Assembly (NCBI GenBank): GCA_050084985.1
Contig: JBITNC010000001.1
Location: 14,570,001 to 14,634,000 of the forward strand
Length of the DNA: 64,000 nucleotides
From: Nageia nagi
Taxonomy: Eukaryota; Pinophyta
Direction: 5' to 3'
Both the position numbers and the translations under genes were made by a program. Numbering within the stretch: the stretch's first letter is position 1; the number at the start of each line of letters is the position of its first letter. Below are positions 31,920-43,599 of this stretch, piece after piece. The notes below the pieces were generated by a model, which searched no databases, was not told the origin of the DNA, and worked only from the letters and a program-made list of their open reading frames with translations.

Positions 31920-33185
31920 TCACATTCCGGCTTTGTCATCCGCCACGCCAGGCGGAGGAATACCTCCACTCCTCGACAGATACTCTTGGTATTGAAAAAT
32001 AGGGCAGGTTGTTTGTTCATGAGCATCATTACAAGCCAAACACAACCCATTAACCGCCCCGGAAGTGGAAGCTTGGTCCACGTCCTCATTCAACACATGT
32101 TGAGCTTTCTCTACAGCAGGGTAGGGATATCTTCTGGCATTATTTTGTCTGGTCAACACGGTAATCTGGTTTGCCATATTTCTACACAAATTCTGGAGTT
32201 CCTGAATTTCTGTAGATGATGCTAATCCTTGGTTCATATTAGGCTGATGTGGAGCTGGTAAGGCCAAGGGAGCTCTAGGAATTGGCAAATTTGACGACCA
32301 GGGTTGAACAGGGGCAGGAATATTAGCCAGAGGCGGAACTGAACTGATTACCGGAGGTCTCAAAATTTGCTGTTGTGTTGTGGTTATTGGGAAATAGGGC
32401 ATTGGCATACGGCTTGGTAATTTCCCAACTGCAATAAGGCATGATTCAGCATATACTGCTTGTCTATAGACCTCCGGAAAGGTATTCACTCCGGAATTTT
32501 GGATTTGCAGAGAGAGATCCGGAGGAAAGGCTCTCAGATAATACATCAAAGCTTGAAACTGCTGAGGCCTGACTGGCATGGGTACTCTTGTCCACGTTCT
32601 CTGAAATCTAATGTTGAAATCCGGGATGTTTTCTTGTTCAAACCTTTTGATTGAAGTAAACTGGGTTAACAAGGAAAAGGGATCCCCTAGTTCATTAAAC
32701 TCCAGGATAAAAGGCTCTGCCAGTTGAGCCCAGGTACTGATGGATCCATTAGAAAGGCCCCTGTACCAATCCAGGACCTTTCCTTTGAAAGACTGAGCCA
32801 GTAATCTCACCATAATATCTTCATGCTGAATATTGTGAATCTTTGCTAGGCCGGCTACATCCACACAGTGCTCATAAGCCGTTTTTTCTGAAGTTGCATC
32901 AAACTCCGGAAGGGTTTTAAAAACATTTGCTGGGATATCATGTAATACCGCCAGAGCTATGGGTACCCCATTGTCCCATTCCGGATAAATATTCTGAGCT
33001 GGATTAGCCATTTCAGGAAAGGTATCTCTAGTATGAAGATTGGATGGTTCTGGCTTGATAAAGGATTTTAGGGAGTCGATACTATTCAGAGACTTGGACT
33101 TGATCAGGGTCTTTCTCCTAGGAGTATCTAACTTCCCAAACTCCGGTTTTTCTTTTGCTGCTCTAGTTTTAGATCTTGTCCACAT
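31920..33185 (-). CDS. Gag of the array, right unit (intact)
   Basis: The frame is open from 33380 and would give 486 residues, but the first 65 codons cross the LTR edge and the primer-binding motif. I take Met at 33185 (MWTRSKTRAAKEK), giving about 421 residues; MANPAQNIYPEW near 33013 is another possible start. The basic N-terminus is followed by the retrotransposon-gag core with AYEHCVDVAGL, MVRLLAQSFKGKVLDWYRGL, DFNIRFQRTWTRVP and FQALMYYLRAFPPDL. Next is a Pro/Gln-rich linker and a zinc-knuckle variant CLACNDAHEQTTC (CX2CX3HX4C) near the C-terminus. Gag would form the particle that packages element RNA. No protease follows in frame; the ORF simply ends at 31920. The left-unit copy is frameshifted. 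Confidence 0.85.
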   Translation of the reverse strand: MWTRSKTRAAKEKPEFGKLDTPRRKTLIKSKSLNSIDSLKSFIKPEPSNLHTRDTFPEMANPAQNIYPEWDNGVPIALAVLHDIPANVFKTLPEFDATSEKTAYEHCVDVAGLAKIHNIQHEDIMVRLLAQSFKGKVLDWYRGLSNGSISTWAQLAEPFILEFNELGDPFSLLTQFTSIKRFEQENIPDFNIRFQRTWTRVPMPVRPQQFQALMYYLRAFPPDLSLQIQNSGVNTFPEVYRQAVYAESCLIAVGKLPSRMPMPYFPITTTQQQILRPPVISSVPPLANIPAPVQPWSSNLPIPRAPLALPAPHQPNMNQGLASSTEIQELQNLCRNMANQITVLTRQNNARRYPYPAVEKAQHVLNEDVDQASTSGAVNGLCLACNDAHEQTTCPIFQYQEYLSRSGGIPPPGVADDKAGM

Positions 33186-33303
33186 AAACTCTAGATTGCA
33201 AAAGAAAATGACAGGTTCAAAGCACCTATGATATTCACAAATAATTTGCTTTAATACATACCATGGATGGTGCTTCAGTAGAGTCGCCAATAAATTTCTT
33301 CGT

Positions 33304-33325
33304 GTCCCACCGGGCGTGCCAAAAA
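33304..33325 (-). promoter_or_regulatory. Primer-binding-site-like motif, right unit
   Basis: Identical to the motif at 26297-26318 and adjacent to LTR 3. It lies within the open frame that extends upstream of gag, which argues that Gag starts downstream of it. Confidence 0.6.
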
Positions 33326-33922
33326 GAAATACTGTTGATTGAGATTGTGTAATATGTGCGCCTAGAACAATCTTAACCAAAGTAGTTCACGAACAGACTG
33401 TGGGACGCAGCCTGATCTCCGGAGAAGGCCGGTTCCTTATCCATTGGGTAGAGAAAAAGTAACAGGAAAGAGATGAAAAGAGTAGGGAGCGAGAGATTCA
33501 AGCAAAAGGATAGGGTAACAAGAAAGGAAGTAAAAGGATAGGGTAACGAGAGAGGAAGTAAAGGGATAGGGTAACGAGAGAGAAAGCAAAGGGGTAGATC
33601 ACTAGTTCAGCGCGGGCTTTCGCAGTGTGCGAAACCTTGGCCTGAATCTAGTGTCGCAGCCACAGAACAAGTTCTCACTCTCTGAATAGCTCCCCAGCTT
33701 CTACTCTACCATGTAGCAGACACAGTTATACTAGCAACCCGCAACTATTACTCAGGAAACAAGCTAAGCTGCCACAATGTAACCAAATTAAGAATAACAA
33801 TTACGAGTGCTAGACAAGAAAGGTCAAGATGGTTTCATAGTACCGGACTGAAGCTACAGGTCTTCGAGAACAAATGAAAAGGGCAATACTAGGCTTCCGA
33901 CCCCAGTTTCTCTTTATTTTCA

Positions 33923-33932
33923 TATATTTATA
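33923..33932 (-). promoter_or_regulatory. LTR 3 TATA box (5' LTR promoter)
   Basis: The same TATAAATATA on the minus strand. This LTR is upstream of the only intact Gag in the window. Confidence 0.65.
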
Positions 33933-34215
33933 CTGTATTAATAACAGTTACAAGATTATAGAATAGAAACGTTTACAAAACGACCGCAAGATTCTGGCCT
34001 TCTTGAACTGACACCACCTACATACGCCACTTGGCCGTCTGTTACAAAGTTGGGCGGATTGCAGACGATACGGTTCCTAGATGATTGCGCTCAGGCATCT
34101 TGCAGACTTACTCTCTTTCGGGATTTCTTAATTCTATGGCTCAGGCTCTTCAATCTTTCTTTGCGGGCCTATTTTCCTCCGGGACTCGGTTTCATTCACC
34201 AATGTTAATCTTGTT

Positions 34216-34775
34216 TCTTTCCCTGACGTCAGCTTCATATCTCCGGAATATTTCGCTTTTCGGAGGGACTTGTGTTGATCTCATCGCCTCCGGGGCCGGT
34301 TTCATTCACTAATGTTAATTTTGCCTTTTCTTGTGACATCATCCTCGGACTTCCGGAATGATTCGCCTTCAGGGCTCCGGATACTGAATTACTCCTTCCT
34401 GATGTCATTTCTTCCGGACTCCGGTTTTCCTCAAAGCGTTAACTTCATTTTTCGCCATGACGTCAGCTTCATATTTCCGGAATGCATCACTCACTGGCTC
34501 CGGGTACTGGATTACTTCGCGCTGACATCACCTCCTCTGGGCTCCGGTTCCATTCAAAATGTGAACGTTGTTTCCCCGTGACGTCATTATTTCATTTCTC
34601 CGGGATGCTTTGTTTCCCGGAGAACTTATGCTGACTTTATCTTTTCCGGAACTTGGTTTTCACCCAAAAAATAATTATCTTATCCTCCGCACGTCTCCAC
34701 TTTATTCCGGAAAACTTTACTCTGACTCCGGGCTGCTTTATCTGCTCCGGAAAAACTCCGGAGATCTTCGAATGA
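34216..34775. repeat. U3 enhancer-like array, LTR 3
   Basis: Same array in the 5' LTR. The second TGACGTCA has become TGACATCA (near 34334). Three TCCGG sites decayed in LTRs 1 and 2 are intact here (CTTCCGGAC, TTTCCGGAATG, CTCCGGGTAC). The right end reads AAAACTCCGGAG instead of AAAACTCCCGGAG. Confidence 0.85.
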
Positions 34776-34840
34776 ATCCGTAGAGGCAGGTAGAGTACAC
34801 CGTGGCTTTACTTCAAGGATTTATTATGGAGGAATCTACA

Positions 34841-34845
34841 GGTAT
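34841..34845. other. Target-site duplication GGTAT, right copy
   Basis: Matches 19312-19316. No GGTAT occurs at the inner LTR junctions (20826, 26321-26325, 27833, 33328-33332), so only the outer block was integrated. Confidence 0.9.
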
Positions 34846-35320
34846 GAAAGGAGGTGCACAACACAATAACCCCTATTGGTTCTATCTAATAGGTGGTTTT
34901 CTATAGATTGACTACACTACACTTATGATATCTCTAGACACCACCTGTCTGAGAGACTATTATGCTTTCAACTTTATCTACTTGTTATCTCTTACATGCA
35001 TCATAATTCTATAAGTTTTAAGGAATTGGAATCATAATTTTGAATTGTTCATATGCCATTCATGACATGTGAATTTGTGATCCAACGTTACAAATAAAAA
35101 AGGTGATGAATGCTTTTTCACAATATCAAATATCATCAAGTTCATATCTAATATGATTCATTCCTTCGTGTACCATTGTTATAACTTAAGGATTTCCTTA
35201 TCATAATCAAGTGTACACTTTCTTAGTTTTATTTGGATAAACTATATAAGTGATTTGCATCATATATTGTATATTTATGTTTATTTTATTTATTATAGTA
35301 ATCATAATTTAGATTCTACA
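34846..35320 (+). repeat. Right part of the old LTR split by the array insertion
   Basis: Its sequence parallels the second half of 59137-59825: AATAGGTGGTT, TATCTCTAxACACCAC, ACAAATAAAARAGGTGATGAAT, CTTATCATAATCA and the terminal TCTACA at 35316-35320. This supports one continuous LTR from 19037 to 35320 before the insertion. Confidence 0.75.
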
Positions 35321-35895
35321 CGTGTTCTCTATTTTCTCACATATTTATTGTTTAACACCTATTCTCTAATAATAACCAATGATATATATTTCATTACATA
35401 TTTATTTATAATGGGTAATGACATTGAGGAAAAACTAGTCATGTAACATGGAAACCCCTTAGAAAATATTTTCTATCAAAGATTAAATTCCAAAAATTAT
35501 TATGAATTTCTTTAGAGTGATTCCCAAGTGGAATCTTCTAGTTTGATGCTCTCCCATTAAAATAATACTTGGATGATTAAATGGAAGAAATGTTGATGTT
35601 ATCAATATTCAAGGATGACTATTCTTTTGAAGAGTGAGGACCCTTCATGATCTAATTCAAAGAGGGCATTTTGATGGGGGTGTAGTTACCTATCATATTC
35701 TTAAGACATGATATATGGAATACTAGGTGGATCCTAAAAGTAGGTATAAATAACTCTAACTTGTAAGAAATCTTTTTTTAACACCTTATATTTGATTTTT
35801 ATTTAATTAAAAATTATATTTTACATATATAAGTATTACAATTTATTTAATTATTATATTTGAGATTTATTTGTGGAATAAAATGCAAAAAGAAC
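35321..35895. other. AT-rich spacer, nothing recognised
   Basis: A 63-codon plus-strand ORF is Tyr/Ile/Leu-rich and of chance type. No gene or RNA signal is supported. Confidence 0.4.
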
Positions 35896-37520
35896 CCTTC
35901 TTATAAAACATAAGCTTAATAGTATACCCATTTACAGCATGCTTGTCTTTAATATGCTAGACTCTATTGCAAGTGAAATTGATAAATTATGAAGAAATTT
36001 TCTTTGGTATAATGATGGAGAAAGAAAAAAGTTCTCACTTATGGCTTGGAATAAGCTATGTAGAGAAAAGAACTAGGGGGGTCTTCGTTTGAGAATAATG
36101 AAGCACTTGAATGTAGCTCTAAGAGCTAAGTTGGTCTAGAAAATGGCTATATAGGAGGATAGGAAGTGGATTAAGGTTTGCAAAGCCAAATTTCTTAACA
36201 ATAGAAACCTCTTCTTGAGGTTTACAAATCCTTCTTATGGCTTTCCATTTAAGAATAGTATCATTAAACTTAAAGACTAGATTGGGAAGCAAGTGAAATG
36301 GGAAGTTGGGAATGGAAGTAATATATACTTTTGTGAGGATCATTGGATCAAAAGTAAGTCATTTATATCCTTCAAAATTCTAAGGAAAAGGGTTTCATGG
36401 TTTAAAACTAGATAAGGATAAATGCTAAGAGATTACTACTCTAAATAAGAGGACAAGTGGCACTTCCTGGAACATCCTCAAGTGGAAGTGAAAAATGAGG
36501 TTTCCAAACTCTTAGAAAAAATTAAGGTAAGTGGAATTATAGCTAAAAAGGAAAGATACAAGCATATATAGAATGTATCAAAAAAGGGGGTTTTTAATAT
36601 CAAATATGATAGTAATTTGCTCACAAATGATCAAAAGAATGAAGAGAAGGAGATATGGAAGAAGATTTTGACTAATGGCCTCATGCCAAAGATTACTTTC
36701 TTTATGCGGATTTTGGCCCATCATAAGCTTGCCACAATGAAAATATAAAAAATAGAGGAATGATAATCCCAAATAGATGTTGTTTCTTCTAGGAATAAAA
36801 ATAATTTGAAAACCATACTTTTTTATATTGCACCTTTGTTAAAGAAATATGGTATGAAATTAGAAGAAAATTCAATATTAATGGAGCACTTCCAGAAGGG
36901 AGTTTGGATTGGATTATGTAATGGCAACTAATAAAATGTAATTAGTATGTGGGGAAAGCTTAGTACTTTATGCTAGCTTACATCCTTTGGAAAATTTGGA
37001 AAGAAAGAAAGAAATGAGAGAACTTTCAATGGGAAAACTAAAAAAGCCATTACGGTCTACATAATAGCTATTATAAGAGTTGAGAAAAATTATGTGACTT
37101 GTGTTAGAGAAAAATGTAAAACTAAGAAGAGATAGATAAAGGTGGAGGATGAGGAAGATATGGAGGTGCCCTAAAAAAATTGAATCTTTTCTTATAAGCC
37201 TCTTTAGCTTGGTAGAAACTTTAAATTTTGGTTAATTAACTTTACTAAGGTTTTTATGGTGGCTTAGTTACTAGACTGGTCTGACTAGGGTCTTTGTTCA
37301 TGCAATGTTTTTAGATGACTCAAACATGGGCCATTTTAGGCTATGCCTTGTCACAAGGATCAATTCAAAATTAATATCCCTTATCATATTGAAAAAAATA
37401 GAAAAATATTATCACTTTTTCTTTATTGCTTTCATTTATAGGCAAATCAATCTGATTTTTAATTTAATCTTTCTTATCACGAGTCAACGTGACTACAATG
37501 TTTGGTATTGTAAGGGAGGA
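35896..37520 (+). pseudogene. LINE (L1-type) ORF2 3' part, decayed
   Basis: The plus-strand frame gives SIPIYSMLVFNM, RNFLWYNDGERKKFSLMAWN and GGLRLRIMKHLNVALRAKL, the block that follows RT in plant LINEs. Next comes a zf-RVT-like segment (IWKKILTNGLMPKITFFMR near 36650) and a C-terminal FVKEIWYEIRRKF/AYILWKIWKERK tail near 36990. Stops are TAG or TGA at expected Trp positions. RT and endonuclease are missing, so it is 5'-truncated. The related LINE on the minus strand at 43600-48480 has the same block. Confidence 0.75.
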
Positions 37521-37559
37521 TGTTAAGGTGGCCATGGAATTGAGATAGTAATTTGAGGT

Positions 37560-39720
37560 ATAATGATGAATTATTAATGGAGGAAATATGGCGCATTGAA
37601 ATTAGGAAGCCCATATTTATGGTTTATTAAAATATTTGTTGGCCATTAAGAGCTACAATGGAGCTAAAGGTGGTCGAGAGCTTCAAAGTGGTAGGTTTTG
37701 AAGGTGACCAAGAACATGGGAGGAAATTTAGTTGGAATTATCCTCTCTTGATGAAATAATTAGCAACAAGTTGGTGTGAAATATCATCTATCAAGGGGGT
37801 TTAGATAATTTCATCTATGTAGGCAAGGGATATGATGATCAACTATCTATGGAGGTTTTGATCTTATGGGTGAATGGTCAATGTAGAGTAAATGGTAGGA
37901 GCTTAATTTTTAGCCCTAAGATAATTGTATAGGCAATTATTATGCCAAACAAGGGCATTCAAGTTTGAAGATAAGGGAAGTTCAACAAATTGGACATCAA
38001 GAATATAGAAAGTGTTAACAATGAAGGACTTAGAGAAGTACCAAATACGAATGGTTAGGTAATCTATCCCTAAGCCATGGGATGATGTAGCCTCTATTTT
38101 GTTAGGTACATGACTCTAAAGTAGAGATACCAATTTTTTTTGGCATCCCACTTTTTCATGCTCAATTATTTCATTTTCCCATAAATGGACAAGGTGAATT
38201 TCCCATTTTTCATCTTTAATTCCTTATCTCTCTCGGTTAACAAAGTGAAGAATAATAAGGCTTTGGTGCCCCTACATGTTGCTATAATAAAAATAATCAT
38301 TGAGAGAGTAATTTATCTTTTATATAATAAATTTCCTAGGGTGAAATTTTTAATAGGTGGTCAAGTCTTTAATCTAGGTAAAAAGATAGCAAAGGGGGAA
38401 CCATAAACAAGCAATAAGAGGAGAGCTAGGTTAGTCAAGAAGTTATCTAATTTAATTCATTATGATCCATAGTTAAAGGATAAATTGGAGGGGTGTAGAG
38501 TTTATCCCATAAGAAAAAAATTTAAATTTTATCAAGCTCATTTTAAGATCTTGGAATTGGATCCAAAGAGAGTTGAATTTGAAAGCATGAATCAGATCTT
38601 ATTAAGCTAATACAAGGATGATGATCTTTTGCTAAGTGAATCTTAAAAAGAAGCAAAGGTATAAAACACCCTATTGAGAATAAACACAAAGTGGGGATCA
38701 AAAGTTGAAACAAGTAGCATTAAAGGTAAAAGGAGTAGGGAGATTACCACCAAATAAAATAAGAAAGTATTTATAAGAAGAAGGGCCAAAAACTAGTTCA
38801 AGTCAAATGCACTATTAATGAAGAAATGGGAGAGACATCCCTTATGGATGAGAGGGAGATGATAGTTGGGCCAAGAAGATGCACTATAATCAAAAGGAAA
38901 CTAGTGTTGTAAGAAGATAATTCAATTGAAGAATGACTTGAGGAGAGTGGAAAGGAGCATAAGGGAATTACAAATATTTCTCATGCAAAGATTGATTTTC
39001 TACATGAGAAAGATTTTTTGATCCCAGAACAAAACCCTATTGAACAAGTCCAGAACTTACATGGACCCATAGAAGAATAAGATGAGCAATTGGAGATCTC
39101 TAAGGGGGAGAAAAGGAAAGAGGCCTTATTTGGTAAGGGTTCTCTAAACAATCCTATATATTATGTTGAGGAGATAGCATATTTTTATGCTTTTGTAGGT
39201 AGCATTAAGTCTTATTTAGAGGAATCCTTAAAGCATTCATATAATTTGGGTAAGCTTAGTAAACCAAGTGTAGTTGAGCCAAGAAAGGTGTATTTTATGC
39301 CTATCCATGTGAGGACTATAAGTGAGGTCAAACTTTGGATCTCTAAAGGAAAGGGGCCTTTGGAAAGTAATACACAGGTGGAGAGATCATTAAGCACAAA
39401 TTTGTAGGATAATAGTCAAAAGATGAAGAGAATCTCAAAATACCTCAAGGGAGATATGTATTCACAAATAGATTTAGGAAGAACTACCAATGATAAAGCT
39501 ATAGAGGAAAATGCAATAGTCAATAGATGGGTTCAATTCATTAACTTGGAAGAACAATATCTTCCTAAGTAGTTCAAAATTACGGAAATAGGTAAACAAA
39601 TCAAAGGAGGTATGCAAAATATGTTGAAGATAAAAGGTAATGCTAAGGTTATGGATAAGCTTAAGCAAACCAACAAATTGCCAAAGGGAGAACATAATCT
39701 GGGAGCAGTGTCTACTAAAA
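37560..39720 (+). pseudogene. Decayed coding stretch, possibly an ORF2-type retroelement protein
   Basis: One plus-strand reading can be followed from about 37720 to 38700 with mostly TAG interruptions at positions where Trp or Gln would fit: GLDNFIYVGKGYDDQLSMEV, LILWVNGQCRVNGRSLIF, SPKIIV, AIIMPNKG, then the open 38185-38406 (VNFPFFIFNSLSLSVNKVK). The V-x-G-x-x-L-x-F-x-x-x-I-V..AI-x-x-P-x-x-G pattern is like that near residue 90 of the array's ORF2, which is suggestive only. A second open segment at 39090-39407 (105 codons) is Lys-rich and unrecognised. I cannot name the family with confidence. Confidence 0.4.
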
Positions 39721-41590
39721 AAAAGAGAGCTAAGTAGTAACTTCTAGTCTATTTTAGAAGATCTTTTAGCTCCAAAATTCATAATGAAATATAAAAGAGG
39801 AAAAATTAAGGAAGGGGACATGAAGTGCCAAATATGAGGATGTAGGGGAGATTCCAAGCTTCAAGGAAATTATGTTGTGGAAAATATATGTTAACCTTTA
39901 GAAATTTAACTTTCACAATCTATAGTTCATTTCTATGGAGTGGTAGATGATTTAGTCTCTAGCTACTATTAGCTTGTTGCTAGATGAAGTGGAAAGTTAC
40001 TTTATCTCTTTAGTATGATGTTTTTTTACCATAGTTAAAATAACAACATGTAGGTATCTTAGGAACTTTATTCTAGAAGACATAATGGATACAACCTATT
40101 TTGCTAAATTTGTTATACTTGATGTAACTTAGGGAAGTTAAATAGATAGTGATGTTCTTAGTATTTTTAGATCTTTTTTATAAAATCAAAAGATTGCAGC
40201 ATAGTGTAACAAGGCTATAATATACCTTTATTAAATACTTTATTATAAAGGTTGGTGAGAACCTTATAAGCTTCACATTATTTTATTAATACAAAGTTAG
40301 CCCATTAATAAAAAAATTTGTATCCTTTTGGTGATAGGTCAAAGAAGCACTACTTAAGAAGGTGTCTTGGCCAATGGTGGAACTTTCATCTACTTAAAGG
40401 AATAAGGATACATCATTGATCACATATGGAACTTGATATATTATAATATATTATATACACATTGACTCTTGATGCTACCTATCAAGTTTGGATTTGTGTG
40501 CTAATTGATTATTACATTCCTTATTTGCAATGTTATAGCTAGCTTTGATAATCTTGGTAGAAAACCTTGATGATGAACATAAATTTGAAATATCTAAGGG
40601 AGGATAGCCATACAAAGATGCACTACAATATGTTGATGATTTGTGGTATGATGACACATTGTGCTGTGCAAGGAAGGAAGTTCAAATTTGGGGGAGTAAT
40701 TCATCTAGATCCTATGGAGGCTAGATTTGGGCTATGATTGACATAATACAAGTAAACAAAAAGTTTATACTCATTTATATTTATATTTGATTAGGTTAGA
40801 GAATTAGGTTCAAGATCAATTTATTATTGATTTGATTAAATTTTCATTTATTATTATAGTATTAAATTAATTAGTTTTAAATGTAATTAAATTAATTTTT
40901 AATATCAACACTTTTGAATGGTTATGTAAGGCCCATAGAACTTTGGAGTGATTTTGTAGAAACCCTTTAGTTTCAAGGGCATTTCTTTATAAGGTTAGAC
41001 TTGAAGGAAAACCATATCCTCTATTTTGAGTTATCATTTAAAATTATGGTGATAAACTTGTTGTTTCCTTCTATTTTGAGATGTGGCCAAGTTTCCTTTA
41101 AGGGCTTAAAGAACACCATTGTGAGTGGTGAAAGCATAATACACTACATAAAATTTGGACCCTCTTATTAAGTATGACACCATGAATGATAATACTTATT
41201 CATATAAAGCTTCATATGGTGTCATCTTGGAGGATGAATAATAGGAATTATTTTACCACCATTATTTGAGAGGAAGTTATTAAGTCCAGAGTATTACTAC
41301 TTAGAAGTAAAGAATTTGAGGTATGTTTTAAAATATTTTTAGTGACTTCTATATGATCATCTATTTGAGATGATAAGTTGAGTTGTATTTTAATTGATAA
41401 TAGGGGTAAATTATATTATCAAAATGTAGGGTTTAAAATCAAGACCCAAAATTGATCACAAAAATGATTTTTGAAACAAGAAATTACTACTTAGCTATAC
41501 CTAGTGGTAGCTAGAAAGAGACTAAAGCATCATCAGAAATATATCCAAGACTTGGTCAAAATACATGTCAAACTAATTATCACATTAAAA
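39721..41590. other. Non-coding, AT-rich
   Basis: I see no supported gene. Short ORFs on either strand are chance readings, and no tandem repeat stands out. Confidence 0.4.
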
Positions 41591-43595
41591 CCTACTTATG
41601 ATAACAAAACAAGATGATAGATTTCTTAGGAATTATTTCGCTCTTTCTTTTCGAGGCTACATTCTTCTACTTCTTCCTTGCTTCATCTCTAGTTTGCACA
41701 CTGAAATGAAGAATAAAAGAATCAAACTTAGGGATGGGCTAATTTGTTGGTATCTAGGCCAAGGGTTTGATGTTAAGAATCTTGGGGACTTTCTCCTTGG
41801 TTTCCCATCTATGCATTTCTTTTGCTACTCTCTTTTTGGTGAAGACTTCCTCCTTGTTAGGATGAGTTTCTCAAGTAGTCTTGCTAGGCTTGAGTTGATT
41901 GTGAGTATAGACCAGGATATCTAGAGGAGAAACCTTGAGTTGGATTGATTAGGTCTAACCTATGAGTGCATGATCCTCTTCTTCTCTTCTAGTATGACTT
42001 GTTTCTATAATAAGGGGCTTCGAATGGTTAGGGTTCTCCAAGATAGCTTCTTCTATTTTCTTTCTCTTCTTCCCCCATAGGAATTGCTTGATTTTTCATA
42101 GAATCATTTTTTTACTATCCTTAGGGGTATGGGGGCTAGGTTCAAGAATTTTTTGGGTGGTTTGTTGGGGTGACTCTATTAGATTCTTAGTATTTCTTGA
42201 ATTTTAACCCTTGGTCTTGATCCCTTTCATAGGAGAGGGAGGTTGAATATTCCCCATATCCTAAGTTGGTGCTAGTAGAGGTTATTTTGAGTGGATTTCA
42301 TCTTGAATATCAACAACCTTAACCCCTTACATGCATGTGTTCTCCTTCTTACCTTTATATTTCTAGGATATGGTAATCATTATGTAGTTACTCTAAGGGA
42401 TTTGTGCTACATTTTTCTTCAGGACTTCCTTAGGTTTACTCGAAGGTTTATCTTTCTCAACCATTTTCCCCTTCTATTTGTTTGGTTTCTTTATCTATTC
42501 CATCCTCCTTTTGGCAAGGGTTAGGGAGGCCTAGGGATCTTTCTTGTATTCTTCTCCTTTCCTTTACTAAATTTTATAGAGGTTTACTTTCTTGAATCCC
42601 TTCCTTGATATCTTAGCTAAATTTAATCTTTTTTCTAGGGGTTTTCATCAAATCCTTTCTATATAGAAAAGTAATGAGACCCATATATCTTAATTAGATT
42701 TTTTCCTTATTTTTAACTTGTTGAATAGAAACCCTTATCGATTATATTAGGAAAAAAGGAAAGAAAATACAAAATTCTCCATCCTTTCTAAAATGATAAA
42801 GTAAGACAATATTTGGACTAAAGATAATTGTGTACCTCCCACCCAACATGAAGTACTTGGTTATCCACTTTATTACATAGTTTTAGGGTGCAAGGAGACT
42901 TTCTCGATCAATGCTAGTTCTTTTCTTGATAATGGTTCCATAGGGGCATAGAAACTTGAATTTATTCCAATTTTACCTTTGAATTTTGCTTGAACATTCT
43001 CCTATCAAGGCTCAAAGTATTAGCTTCAGTAATGGCTTCCATAGAAAGGTTGACTCTCACCATTGCAATCATATCCCATCCATTTTTATAGTTTTTAGCC
43101 ACCAAATCTTCAAGAGTAGAATCATGACATTGATAATTCATTAGGTATCACTACATTCCACCTTGCTCAATATGTAACATAGTTCATGATCCTCTTAAAC
43201 CTCTTTATGGTTTCTTGGTTTAACCATGTAGGTTTTACCCATGGTTGTAGGGAATGAGCTTGCATGCATAGGAACTAGAGATGATTTCTAAAATAGGATA
43301 GGTAATGAGGATGGGAAAATGTCAAAATTAAGCTGAAGTACACCACCTTTTAGACTCTCACCTTATATTTTGATGTCATCATGATTTGGCCCATGCCATA
43401 CAATCACATCCATCACTTATTTAATATCAATAAGGTATATGAATATGAGAATTATGTCAATGGTCACATCATCTACCCCTATGTCAATCAAAGTGGTACA
43501 CATCATTATGTCATTTGGGAGCTCCTCCCATTAATAGTCAAGGTGGTAAGGATGTGCTCTAAGAGGATCTATAATTGAAGAAAGTATGACTTACC
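41591..43595. other. Unidentified, possibly decayed retroelement coding on the minus strand
   Basis: Plus-strand ORFs at 41598-41924 and 42291-42524 are hydrophobic and look like antisense readings. On the minus strand 43110-42840 gives DLVAKNYKNGWDMIAMVRVN and MEAITEANTLSLDRRMF, which look protein-like but are not recognised. Nothing firmer can be said. Confidence 0.3.
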
Positions 43596-43599
43596 ATCC

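Larger units (their letters stand above)
19317..34840 (-). mobile_element. Tandem LTR retrotransposon array: LTR-internal-LTR-internal-LTR, gag and ORF2 but no pol
   Basis: Three LTRs of about 1.5 kb (19317-20825, 26326-27832, 33333-34840) flank two 5,500-bp internal regions (20826-26325 and 27833-33332). The outer ends are TG...CA and the whole 15.5-kb block has a single GGTAT duplication (19312-19316 and 34841-34845). It was therefore inserted once and later expanded, or inserted as a multimer. The element reads on the minus strand: primer-binding-like site next to the right-hand LTR, Gag first, ORF2 next, LTR TATA box on minus. I find no protease, RT, RNase H or integrase in either internal region. 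By established classes this fits a non-autonomous terminal-repeat element retaining GAG (TR-GAG-like). No convincing polypurine tract precedes the 3' LTR. It is visibly richer in G+C and CpG than its surroundings, as expected of a young insertion. Confidence 0.92.
33333..34840 (-). repeat. LTR 3 of the array (5' LTR, diverged)
   Basis: 1,508 bp. Compared with LTRs 1 and 2, I count about ten substitutions by eye. One is G at 33614, where the other LTRs have A. In most of them LTR 3 keeps CG where the others have TG or CA, for example CTTCCGG against CTTCTGG and CTCCGGG against CTCCAGG. There is also a 1-bp deletion near 34757. The TATA box on the minus strand is at 33923-33932. It is followed by GGTAT at 34841. 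Confidence 0.93.

Noticed and set aside
31772-32089. 105-codon minus-strand ORF over the Gag C-terminus
   Set aside because: It overlaps the conserved Gag zinc-knuckle region in another frame and shows no motif.
19317-34840. Tandem duplication of a host gene cluster
   Set aside because: TG...CA termini, the GGTAT duplication, a primer-binding-like site, Gag and three LTRs identify a retrotransposon.
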